Shown here one piece after another: positions 55,410-63,393 of a stretch of 64,000 bases of DNA. This DNA comes from Mycolicibacterium sp. HK-90 (GTDB taxonomy: Bacteria; Actinomycetota; Actinomycetes; Mycobacteriales; Mycobacteriaceae): the NCBI RefSeq assembly GCF_030486405.1, contig NZ_CP129613.1, positions 3,100,001 to 3,164,000 of the forward strand, read 5' to 3'. Position numbers and translations under genes: made by a program. Positions within the stretch are counted from its first letter, which is position 1, and every line of letters starts with the position of its first letter. The notes beneath the pieces were generated by a model. It searched no databases. It was not told where the DNA came from and was given only the letters and a program-made list of their open reading frames with translations.

Positions 55410-56282
55410 TTGACACACCCGGATTTCGAGGAGCTGCTGGCTGTTCTCGATCTGAATCGCGTCGACGACAACCTGTTCATCGGCTCGCATCCGAGTAAGA
55501 ACCCGGTGCGCACGTTCGGTGGGCAGATGGTCGCGCAGGCGTTCGTCGCGGGCGGCCGCACGCTGGAGCACAAGCTTTCCCCGAGTGCGTTGAATGCGCA
55601 CTTCATCGCCGGTGGCGATCCGGAGAAGGATCTGGAGTTCCACGTCGTGCGGCTGCGCGACGAGCGCCGCTTCGCCAACCGCCGGGTGGATGTCATGCAG
55701 GACGGCAACCTGCTGACCACGGTGATGCTGTCGTACATGAACGCGGGCCGCGGGCTGGAGCACAGCGTGCCTGCGCCCGAGGTTCCGCATCCGGACACAC
55801 TGCCCAAGATCGACGAACTGCTGCGGGGCTATGAGAAGACGGTGCCGTTGTTCGTCGAGGCGTTGCGCCCGATCGAATGGCGATACACCAACGATCCGTC
55901 CTGGGTGATGCGGAAGAAGGGCGGCAAGCTCGACCACAACCGGGTGTGGCTCAAGACCGAAGGCATGATGCCCAGCGATCCCGTGCTGCACGGCGCCGCC
56001 CTCGTGTACTCATCGGACACGACCGTCCTCGATTCGATCATCACCACTCACGGGCTGTCCTGGGGTTTCGACCGGATCTTCGCGGTGACGATGAATCATT
56101 CGGTGTGGTTCCACCGGCCGATCAAGTTCGACGAGTGGGTGCTGTACTCGACCACGTCGCCGGTCGCCGCGGAATCCCGCGGACTCGGTACCGGACACTT
56201 CTTCGACGAGTCCGGTCACCTGTTGGCGACGGTGGTGCAGGAGGGGATCGTCAAATATTTCCCCGGCGCCGCCACGTCGTGA
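55410..56282 (+). CDS. tesB: Acyl-CoA thioesterase II
   Basis: TesB hydrolyses medium- and long-chain acyl-CoA. The 290-residue protein is a double hot-dog thioesterase: GSHPSKNPVRTFGGQMVAQAF in the first unit, and YSSDTTVLDSIITTHGLSWG with NHSVWFHRPIKFDEW in the second, including the catalytic Asp region. The start is a TTG with AAAGGG 6 nt upstream. It corresponds to tesB1 next to pykA in M. tuberculosis. Confidence 0.94.
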   Translation: MTHPDFEELLAVLDLNRVDDNLFIGSHPSKNPVRTFGGQMVAQAFVAGGRTLEHKLSPSALNAHFIAGGDPEKDLEFHVVRLRDERRFANRRVDVMQDGNLLTTVMLSYMNAGRGLEHSVPAPEVPHPDTLPKIDELLRGYEKTVPLFVEALRPIEWRYTNDPSWVMRKKGGKLDHNRVWLKTEGMMPSDPVLHGAALVYSSDTTVLDSIITTHGLSWGFDRIFAVTMNHSVWFHRPIKFDEWVLYSTTSPVAAESRGLGTGHFFDESGHLLATVVQEGIVKYFPGAATS

Positions 56283-56288
56283 GCCGGG

Positions 56289-56843
56289 TCAGCGGGTCGG
56301 GGTGGGCGTGACGCCGAACGAGTCTTCGACGCGTCGCTGGAGCTCTTCCTCGCACAGCTGCTGGGCGGTCTGGTCCTCGCCGGCCTGCTGCATGCACTGC
56401 ACGTAGTCGTCACCGCCGACGTCGTCGAACCACCGTTGGCCCCAGTACACCCAGATGCCGACGAACACGAGCGACAACACGCATGCGATGGCGCCGAGCA
56501 CGATGCCGGACAGAGCCACCCCGCCATTGGTGGCTTCGCCACGCCGGCTGCGGCCGCGGGCCACGAATCCGAGGATCACCGCGGTGATGCCGAACATCAG
56601 CCCGCCGACCACCGACCACACCAGCACCAGCCCGATCACCGCGACGATCAGGGCCGCGATGCCCAGCCCGTTGGCCGGGCCGCGCGGGCTGGGTTGCATG
56701 GGATAGCCGCCGTACGGCGGGGCCGGCGGGTAGCCACCCGGGTACATGCCCGGGGGTGGCGGGTACGGATACCCCGGCGGTGGGGGAGGCCCGGACGGTT
56801 GCGGCTCGTCAGACCCGGGCGGGTTGGCTCGCTCGTCGGTCAT
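56289..56843 (-). CDS. DUF4190-type membrane protein with proline-rich N-terminus
   Basis: A 184-residue protein. The first 55 residues are rich in Pro, Gly and Tyr and probably cytoplasmic. Two membrane segments follow (LGIAALIVAVIGLVLVWSVVGGLMFGI and GVALSGIVLGAIACVLSLVFVGIWVYW) flanking RGRSRRGEATNGG, the DUF4190 pattern. The C-terminal part is exported and acidic with two Cys. The ATG at 56843 is preferred because TAGCCT (56856-56851, minus strand) lies 7 nt upstream, inside the end of cydC. Function is unknown. Confidence 0.82.
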   Translation of the reverse strand: MTDERANPPGSDEPQPSGPPPPPGYPYPPPPGMYPGGYPPAPPYGGYPMQPSPRGPANGLGIAALIVAVIGLVLVWSVVGGLMFGITAVILGFVARGRSRRGEATNGGVALSGIVLGAIACVLSLVFVGIWVYWGQRWFDDVGGDDYVQCMQQAGEDQTAQQLCEEELQRRVEDSFGVTPTPTR

Positions 56844-56856
56844 AACTGTGAGGCTA
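56844..56856 (-). promoter_or_regulatory. Promoter -10 of the DUF4190 gene, leaderless type
   Basis: On the minus strand TAGCCT (56856-56851) fits the -10 element and ends 7 nt before the ATG. It overlaps the last codons and stop of cydC, so this gene can be transcribed apart from the cyd cluster. Confidence 0.5.
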
Positions 56857-58392
56857 CCCGCCGACGGCGCCGGTGGGTTGTGGACAGCCGAGGACGGGGC
56901 AGTCGAGCGTGTCCGGCAGATGGTGGGTGGCGACGACGACGGTCCGGTCGGCGGCGAACCACTCTCCCGGAGTGAGGATTTCGACCAGGATGCGTTCACC
57001 GTCGGCGGCGTCGAGGTTTTCGGTGGGTTCGTCGAGCAGGACGACGGGGAAATCCGAGATCAACACCCTGGCCAACAGCAGGCGACGCCGCTGCCCGGCC
57101 GACACCGCGGTGTGCCCGCCCTCCAGCACGGTGCCCAATCCTTCGGGCAGCCCGGCAAGCCAGTCGGCGAGGCCGACACGACGGATCGCCGAGAGCAATT
57201 CGGTGTCGGTGGCATCGCCGCGCACGACGAGCAGGTTGTCCCGGATCGTGGTCTCGAAGATGTGTGCGTCCTCGGCGAAGAACGCGGCCCGGCCCGGGGT
57301 GGTGTTGAGCCGGTCGGCCAGTGACATGAGCAAGGTGGTCTTCCCTGAGCCGCTGGGTCCGACGACGGCCAGCTGACCACCGGCGGGCAGCTCGACCGCG
57401 GGCGCCGCCGGGCGGTCACGCAGCTGACCGCCTTCGGTGATCTCGAGCAGGCGCCGGGCGGCGATCCGCGCCTTGGTGAGCCCGACAGCGGCATCGGGCA
57501 GGGCGGTCGTCGCCTCGAACGCCGACAGCGGCAGCAACATCAGGATGGCCAGGGTGGTGGGTGCGGTCGTCGGCGCCAGTGCGATGCCCGCGACGACGGC
57601 GCCCAGGACGCTGGCGCCGATGGCGATGCTGGGCATCGCGGCGGCCAGTGCGGCCGGGGACGCCGCCCGGTCGGCGGCGTGACCCCACTCGCGGTGGTGG
57701 CGCTCGACGGTGGCGATGACCCCGTCGAGACGTCCACTCACCCGCAACTCGGGGGCGTGTTCCAGTGCGAGCATGGTGGCGGAGTCCCGGTCGCTACGGT
57801 GTTGAACGGCAACGGATTCCGCTGCGGCAACGGCACGGGCGGTGATCGCCGGTGCGGCTGCTCCGGCAATCAGCAGGCACAGCGCCAGTATCGCGGCGGC
57901 ACCCGGCGAGATCAACGCGATGACGCCCACGGCGGCGCAACTGAGCACCGTGGCCACCACGATCGGCAGCACCGAGCGCACCACCACGTCGGCGAGCTCG
58001 TCGACGGAGCTGCCGACCCGCGTCACCAATTCGCCGCTGGAGAGCCGCATCGCGACATCCTCGGGACCTTCGGCGAGCTTGCGGTACAGGCCGGTGCGCG
58101 CATTGGCGGCCGCCCGCAGCGCGGTGTCGTGCGCGGCCAGACGCTGACAGTACCCGAGCACGCCACGTGAAATGCCCAAGGCCCGCACCGCGACCACGGC
58201 CACCGTCAGGTCCAGGATCGGTGGCATCTGCCAGGCCCGGGCGATCAGCCATGCGGAGACGCCGGCCAGCGCCAGCGCGCTGCCCAGCGACAGCACCCCG
58301 AGCACACTCGCCGCGACGAGCCGGCTGAGCCGTGGCCGCAACAGGTCCAGGGTCAGCCGCAGCAACGGATCACGACGAAACATGAGTGGCAC
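56854..58392 (-). CDS. cydC: Cytochrome bd assembly ABC transporter subunit CydC
   Basis: CydC pairs with CydD as a membrane ABC exporter needed to assemble cytochrome bd; thiol or heme transport has been proposed. The 512-residue protein has six membrane segments in the first 310 residues and an ATPase domain with Walker A VVGPSGSGKTT, signature VSAGQRRRLLLARVL, Walker B PVVLLDEPT and switch His in VATHHL. It overlaps cydD by 23 nt. The start may be the ATG at 58392 or the one at 58383 (MFRRDP). Confidence 0.93.
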   Translation of the reverse strand: MPLMFRRDPLLRLTLDLLRPRLSRLVAASVLGVLSLGSALALAGVSAWLIARAWQMPPILDLTVAVVAVRALGISRGVLGYCQRLAAHDTALRAAANARTGLYRKLAEGPEDVAMRLSSGELVTRVGSSVDELADVVVRSVLPIVVATVLSCAAVGVIALISPGAAAILALCLLIAGAAAPAITARAVAAAESVAVQHRSDRDSATMLALEHAPELRVSGRLDGVIATVERHHREWGHAADRAASPAALAAAMPSIAIGASVLGAVVAGIALAPTTAPTTLAILMLLPLSAFEATTALPDAAVGLTKARIAARRLLEITEGGQLRDRPAAPAVELPAGGQLAVVGPSGSGKTTLLMSLADRLNTTPGRAAFFAEDAHIFETTIRDNLLVVRGDATDTELLSAIRRVGLADWLAGLPEGLGTVLEGGHTAVSAGQRRRLLLARVLISDFPVVLLDEPTENLDAADGERILVEILTPGEWFAADRTVVVATHHLPDTLDCPVLGCPQPTGAVGG

Positions 58393-60046
58393 CTATCGTG
58401 ATCACTTCATCGCCGATGCCCAGCACGGGATCGCGATGCCCGACCACGACCACGGTGGCGCCGGCGGCGGCCCGGGCGCGAACAGCCTGCAGTACCCGGC
58501 GCTCCAACGCGGCGTCCAGGTGAGCGGTGGGCTCGTCCAGCAGCAGCACGCGGGCCGGCGATCCGAGGGCCCGGGCCAAGCCCAGGCGTTGTCGTTGCCC
58601 CAGTGACAGACCGACGCCGGTGCGGCCGATCCTGGTGTCCAGACCATCGGGCAGGTCGTCGATGACCTCGTCGAATCCGGCGTCGCGGCACGCTCGGTCG
58701 AGGTCTGCCATCGGTCCGAGCAGTTGCAGGTTCTCGCGGACGGTTCCGGGGATCAGGACCGGACGGTGGGGGAGCCAGGCGATGGTGCGCCACCACGCGG
58801 CCAGATCCAGGTCGGCGACCTCTGTCCCGTCGACCCGCACCGACCCCGCCGGCAGCTCCGCCAGCCCGAGAATGGCTTGCAGCGCCGTGGATTTGCCCGC
58901 GCCGTTCGGGCCTGTCAGCACGGTCACCCGGCCGGGCCCGATCAGCGGTCCCAGACCGTCAAGTTCGATCGTCGGGGCAGAACTCGGCACGCGCGTGCCA
59001 CCGCCGGTCGGCGGGTGCGCCCGGCACAACCGAAAGGCTTCTTCTGCCGCGGTTTTCCCGTCCTGCGCCGCATGGAACGCCGCGCCCACCCGCCGCAGCG
59101 GCCAGAACACCTCAGGGGCCAGGAGCAGGGCGGTCAGTCCGGCGGCCAGCGTCATCTCGCCGTAGACCAGCCTGAGACCGACGCTGACCGCCACCAGGGC
59201 CACGCCCAAGGTGGCCAGCAATTCGAGTACCAACGACGACAGGAAGGCGATCCGCAGCGTCGCCATGGCCGAACGCCGGTGCGCGGCAGCCAGTTCGGTG
59301 ATGCGCTGGACGGATCCGGCGGCCCGTCCCACAGCGCGCAGCGTCGGGATGCCCGCCACCAGATCGAGCAGGCGCGCCTGCAGTGTGGTCATCGCAGCCA
59401 GTGAAGCGGCTGACCGCTCGGCGGTGAGCAGTCCGATCAACACCATGAAAATCGGGATCAACGGCAGGGCGATCACGACGATGCCGGCCGCCTGCAGGTC
59501 GTAGCAGGCCATCACCACCACGGCCACCGGTGTCAGGACCGCGGCCTGGACCACCGCGGGCAGATAGCTGGTGAAATACGGTCGCAGCCCGTCCAGGCCC
59601 CGGGTCACCACCGCGGCGGCGGCATCGCGGTCGGCGGCCAATTGCCTTGGCGGCGTGGCGGTTACCGAACGCAGCACTTGGCTGGACAGCTCGCCGATCA
59701 CCTCGGTGGCTCCGTGCTGGGAGAGCCGGCCCTGCAGCCATTGGGCGGCAGCGCGCAGGATCCACAGCGCAGACAGCGCCACGAGCGCAGCACCGTGGCC
59801 GGTGGCGGAGCCGGGATCGACGATGATGGCGGCCACGACGTGGGCCAACACCACGGCCGCGACGATGGTGCTGCCGCTGATGGTCACCCCGCACGCCACC
59901 GTCGCCAGCAGGTGGCGCCGCAGCGCCGCCGTCGATCCGGTGGCTCCGCGGATGCCGAGTGCGCGCCAGAGATTCAGGCCGACCGCCGTGACAGTCCGAC
60001 CGGCGCCGGGATCCGGTCTGCCGAGATCCGCTTGCTGAACACCCAA
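58370..60046 (-). CDS. cydD: Cytochrome bd assembly ABC transporter subunit CydD
   Basis: The partner of CydC. About six membrane segments fill residues 45-330, and the ATPase domain has Walker A TGPNGAGKST, signature LSLGQRQRLGLARAL, Walker B VLLLDEPT and the His of VVGHRD. The start is uncertain: no ATG or GTG lies near the cydB stop, and the frame opens at a TTG (60046) 73 nt inside cydB, which would give 558 residues. A later non-standard start after the cydB stop is possible. Confidence 0.9.
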   Translation of the reverse strand: MGVQQADLGRPDPGAGRTVTAVGLNLWRALGIRGATGSTAALRRHLLATVACGVTISGSTIVAAVVLAHVVAAIIVDPGSATGHGAALVALSALWILRAAAQWLQGRLSQHGATEVIGELSSQVLRSVTATPPRQLAADRDAAAAVVTRGLDGLRPYFTSYLPAVVQAAVLTPVAVVVMACYDLQAAGIVVIALPLIPIFMVLIGLLTAERSAASLAAMTTLQARLLDLVAGIPTLRAVGRAAGSVQRITELAAAHRRSAMATLRIAFLSSLVLELLATLGVALVAVSVGLRLVYGEMTLAAGLTALLLAPEVFWPLRRVGAAFHAAQDGKTAAEEAFRLCRAHPPTGGGTRVPSSAPTIELDGLGPLIGPGRVTVLTGPNGAGKSTALQAILGLAELPAGSVRVDGTEVADLDLAAWWRTIAWLPHRPVLIPGTVRENLQLLGPMADLDRACRDAGFDEVIDDLPDGLDTRIGRTGVGLSLGQRQRLGLARALGSPARVLLLDEPTAHLDAALERRVLQAVRARAAAGATVVVVGHRDPVLGIGDEVITIGATHVSS

Positions 60047-61023
60047 TACGTCCAGCCCTGGTAGATCACCACCAGCGGGGCGAACACCAGCGCCGCCCAG
60101 GTCATGATCTTGAGTGTGTAGGGCGATGACGATGCGTTGTAGATGGTCAGGCTCCAGTCCGGGTTCAGGCTGGAGGGCACGAGATTCGGGAACAACGACG
60201 CGAACAGCAGGGCGACCGCGGCGGCGACCACGACCGTCGTGCAGATGAAGGCCCAGCCCTCGCCGCTGCGGCGGTAGATCCGCCAGACCGCGGCCAGCTG
60301 TGCCACCACGGCCGCGCCGAGCAGGAACCAGGTCCAGCTCTTACCGTGGGCCAGTTGGGTCCACACCCCGAAACCGGCGACCAGGACGGTGGTCGGAATG
60401 GCCAGTCGCGTGGCGAACTCGAATGCGTCGGTGCGGATCTGGCCGCTGGTCTTCAGCGCCACGAAGATCGCGCCGTGCAGGGCGAACAGCGTTCCGGTCG
60501 CCAGCCCACCGAGCAATGTGTACGGGTTGAGGACATCGGCGATCGTCAGGTGCATCTGCCGGTCGGCATCGATCGGCAGGCCGCGGACGAGCCCGGCGAA
60601 CGCCACGCCCCACAGGATGGCCGGAACCCACGACCCGATCGCGATCGCGAGGTCGGCCCACCGTCGCCAGTCGGAATCGTCGATCTTCCCGCGCCATTCG
60701 ATCGCGACGACGCGCACGATCATCGCGCACAGGATCGCCAGCAGCGGTAGATACAAGCCGGAGAACACGGTGGCGTACATCTCGGGGAAGGCGGCGAACA
60801 TCGCACCGCCGGCGGTGATCAGCCAGACCTCGTTGCCGTCCCACACCGGACCGATGGTGTTGAGTGCGGCGCGGCGGTAGGGCTCGGGGTCCTCGCCGCG
60901 GGCCCGGGCGGTCCGGCCGAAAAATGCCATCAACATGCCGACGCCGAAGTCGAATCCCTCGAGGATGAAGAATCCGAGGAACAGCACGGTCAGCAGGATG
61001 AACCAGAGTTCTTGTAGTCCCAT
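59974..61023 (-). CDS. cydB: Cytochrome bd ubiquinol/menaquinol oxidase subunit II
   Basis: CydB is the structural partner of CydA in the cytochrome bd oxidase, a high-affinity terminal oxidase of low-oxygen respiration. The 349-residue protein starts MGLQELWFILLTVLFLGFF, with FFILEGFDFGVGML and LNTIGPVWDGNEVWLI, both conserved family stretches, and has eight to nine membrane segments. It lies 11 nt after cydA. Its last 73 nt overlap the open frame of cydD. Confidence 0.96.
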   Translation of the reverse strand: MGLQELWFILLTVLFLGFFILEGFDFGVGMLMAFFGRTARARGEDPEPYRRAALNTIGPVWDGNEVWLITAGGAMFAAFPEMYATVFSGLYLPLLAILCAMIVRVVAIEWRGKIDDSDWRRWADLAIAIGSWVPAILWGVAFAGLVRGLPIDADRQMHLTIADVLNPYTLLGGLATGTLFALHGAIFVALKTSGQIRTDAFEFATRLAIPTTVLVAGFGVWTQLAHGKSWTWFLLGAAVVAQLAAVWRIYRRSGEGWAFICTTVVVAAAVALLFASLFPNLVPSSLNPDWSLTIYNASSSPYTLKIMTWAALVFAPLVVIYQGWTYWVFSKRISADRIPAPVGLSRRSA

Positions 61024-61034
61024 CGATCCGCTCC

Positions 61035-62543
61035 TCAGTACGCGAACGACAACGGCGCGACGTCGTCAGCGTCCGGCGGTGTCGGCGGGGCAGGTTCGGA
61101 GTCGTGTTCCAGCGGTCCTTCGACGATGTAGCGACGGAGCAGGAAGAACCACACGACGGCCAGGACGGCGTACAGCAGTGTGAACGTGATCAGGGACAGC
61201 CACACCAAGCCGGCCGAGTGTCCGGACACACCCTGGGCGACGGTGAGCCGGATGTCTTGGTCCCCGGTCGGATTCGGCACCACCACCCACGGCTGGCGGC
61301 CCATCTCGGTGAACACCCAGCCGGCGCTGTTGGCCAGGAACGGGGTCGGGATGGTCAGCAGCGCGAACCAGCTGAACCAGCGTTGCCCCGGGATTCTGCC
61401 GCCGCGGGTCAGCCACAGCGCGGCGAGGGCGAACAACCCTGGCACGGCGAGCAATCCGATCATGGCGCGGAACGACCAGTACGTGACGAACAGGTTGGGC
61501 CGGTAGTCACCGGGACCGAATTTCTCCTCGTACTTGGCCTGCAGGTCGGTGACGCCTTCGAGGTGGACGTCGCTGAACTTGCCTTCGGCCAGGAACGGCA
61601 GCACATAAGGCACCTCGATGAGGTGAACGACGCTGTCGCAGTTGTTGTGTGTGCCGACGGTCAGCACCGAGAAATCGGGGTCGGTCTCGCTGTTGCACAA
61701 CGATTCCGCCGAGGCCATCTTCATCGGTTGCTGCTCGAACATCAGCTTGCCCTGCACGTCGCCGGTGAAGAACAGGGCGACGGCCGATATCAGGGCGACC
61801 CAGCAGCCCAGGATGGTGGCGGGGCGGTACATCGCGGCGGCGTCGCCGCCAGTGGTCCTTGAGTCGTCGTCGACGGCGGGGCCGGCCGAGTCGTCCGGGT
61901 CCGTGCGGCGCAGGCGGGTGCGCACCATCCACCATGCACACACGCACGCCACGAAGGTGCCCGCGGTCAAGAACGCGCCTGCCACGGCATGGCTGAATGC
62001 CGCGATGGCGGTGTTGTTGGTGAACAGGGCGACGATGCTGGTCAGTTCGGCGCGACCGGTCTCGGGGTTGAACCGGGCGCCCACCGGATGCTGCATGAAC
62101 GAGTTCGCGGCGATGATGAAGAACGCCGACATGTTCACGGCCAGGGCCACGATCCAGATGCAGGCCAGGTGAACCAGGCGGGGCAGCCGGGACCAGCCGA
62201 AGATCCACAGTCCGATGAAGGTGGACTCGAAGAAGAAGGCGACCAGGCCTTCCATCGCCAACGGGGCTCCGAAGATGTCGCCCACGAATCGTGAGTACTC
62301 ACTCCAGTTCATGCCGAACTGGAACTCCTGCACGATGCCGGTGGCGACGCCGATGGCGAAGTTGATCAGGAACAGCTTGCCGAAGAACCGGGTCAACCGG
62401 TACCAGCTGTCATTTCCGGTGACCACCCACACGGTCTGCATGACAGCGATCAGCGGCGCCAACCCGATGGTCAGCGGTACGAAAATGAAGTGGTAGACGG
62501 TGGTGATCCCAAACTGCCACCGCGACACGTCCAAAGCGTCCAT
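61035..62543 (-). CDS. cydA: Cytochrome bd oxidase subunit I
   Basis: CydA holds the three hemes and the quinol site. Of the 502 residues, H18 (TTVYHFIF) and H185 (AFSHAVAG) are the expected heme ligands and a Met in GWVFTEMGRQPW the third. The quinol loop keeps QQPMKMASAE. C283 and C302 in the same loop are 19 residues apart, the spacing of the disulfide reported in mycobacterial CydA. It is the first gene of cydA-B-D-C. The start is the ATG at 62543; -10-like TACACT and TAGATT lie upstream, with a CRP-like palindrome further up. Confidence 0.96.
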   Translation of the reverse strand: MDALDVSRWQFGITTVYHFIFVPLTIGLAPLIAVMQTVWVVTGNDSWYRLTRFFGKLFLINFAIGVATGIVQEFQFGMNWSEYSRFVGDIFGAPLAMEGLVAFFFESTFIGLWIFGWSRLPRLVHLACIWIVALAVNMSAFFIIAANSFMQHPVGARFNPETGRAELTSIVALFTNNTAIAAFSHAVAGAFLTAGTFVACVCAWWMVRTRLRRTDPDDSAGPAVDDDSRTTGGDAAAMYRPATILGCWVALISAVALFFTGDVQGKLMFEQQPMKMASAESLCNSETDPDFSVLTVGTHNNCDSVVHLIEVPYVLPFLAEGKFSDVHLEGVTDLQAKYEEKFGPGDYRPNLFVTYWSFRAMIGLLAVPGLFALAALWLTRGGRIPGQRWFSWFALLTIPTPFLANSAGWVFTEMGRQPWVVVPNPTGDQDIRLTVAQGVSGHSAGLVWLSLITFTLLYAVLAVVWFFLLRRYIVEGPLEHDSEPAPPTPPDADDVAPLSFAY

Positions 62544-62570
62544 CTGGCCCTACTTCCGAGGTCTCAGACC

Positions 62571-62640
62571 AATCTACGACGAAGTGTAGTAGATGGTTGG
62601 GGGCCAGGCGTCGATCGTGGCCGGTGTCTTACGTCACCGG
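62571..62640 (-). promoter_or_regulatory. cydA promoter region with CRP-like palindrome
   Basis: CCGGTG (62621-62626) and CACCGG (62635-62640) are perfect arms 8 nt apart and contain GTG-N8-CAC, the core of the mycobacterial CRP consensus. On the minus strand TACACT (62588-62583) and TAGATT (62576-62571) are -10 candidates. The palindrome would be centred about 55 or 66 nt upstream of the start, a usual activator position. It also contains the stop codon of the upstream gene. Confidence 0.5.
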
Positions 62641-63219
62641 CGGCGCCTGGTGTGAGATCGCTGCCTTGAGCTTCTTGGCGTCGCTGCGGATTCCGAAGGC
62701 CGAGACGACCTCGAACACGCCGAGGACGATCAGGATGATGCCGGTAACCTGAGTCAGCGCGACCAGACCCTCGAGCGGGGCGACGAACATGACGATGCCT
62801 GCGATCACGCTGACGATGCCGACGATGATCTCCCAGATCCGTCCCGGCAGTGAGGCATCCCCGATGGCGGACATCGCCGTCGCGACACCACGGAAGATGA
62901 ATCCGACGCCGATCCAGATCGCCAGCAGGTCGATCGAATTCTGCAGGTTGATGAAGCACAGCACGGCCAGCACGAGTGCGGCAGCGCCACCGATGAACAG
63001 CAACACACGTCCGCCGACCGAGGACCGGATGCTGAACGCCAGGACGAGCTGCGAGATACCCGTGATCAACAGGTAGGCGCCAAAGAAGATGGCGGTGACG
63101 AAGATTGCGGCTCCGGGGCGGATGAACACGAGAATTCCCAGGAGGATGGCGAGGATGCCGGTGACCAGTGCCGTCTTCCACAGGTGCGGCAACAAGCTTG
63201 GGGCAGCGGTGGATTCCAT
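62629..63219 (-). CDS. HdeD-like membrane protein (DUF308)
   Basis: A 196-residue protein with six short membrane segments in three pairs, the layout of HdeD/DUF308 proteins: LVTGILAILLGILVFIRPGAAIF, FGAYLLITGISQLVLAF, VLLFIGGAAALVLAVLCF, LLAIWIGVGFIFRGV, IIVGIVSVIAGIVMFVAP and ILIVLGVFEVVSAF. HdeD takes part in acid resistance in enteric bacteria; the role here is unknown. It lies upstream of cydA as Rv1624c does in M. tuberculosis, with 85 nt between. Confidence 0.85.
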   Translation of the reverse strand: MESTAAPSLLPHLWKTALVTGILAILLGILVFIRPGAAIFVTAIFFGAYLLITGISQLVLAFSIRSSVGGRVLLFIGGAAALVLAVLCFINLQNSIDLLAIWIGVGFIFRGVATAMSAIGDASLPGRIWEIIVGIVSVIAGIVMFVAPLEGLVALTQVTGIILIVLGVFEVVSAFGIRSDAKKLKAAISHQAPPVT

Positions 63220-63335
63220 GCTCGCAGTGTGGCACAGGCTGGTGCCCTGAACACGGATTTTGCGGTACCGCTGTGGTGTCGGAGCGCGGTCGTTAATGTT
63301 CGGTTACCGAAGCTGCGTCGCCAGTCGGCGACCGT

Positions 63336-63341
63336 TATCGT
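63336..63341 (+). promoter_or_regulatory. Possible promoter -10 of the binding-lipoprotein gene
   Basis: TATCGT fits the -10 element and lies 52 nt before the GTG. It is the best candidate in the 174-nt gap shared by the divergent HdeD-like and lipoprotein genes. The rest of the gap shows nothing clear. Confidence 0.35.
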
Positions 63342-63393
63342 CTCCGATTTGGAAGAGGCCGACCGCAGCCGCAGAGAGAGAAATGAGGCAACC

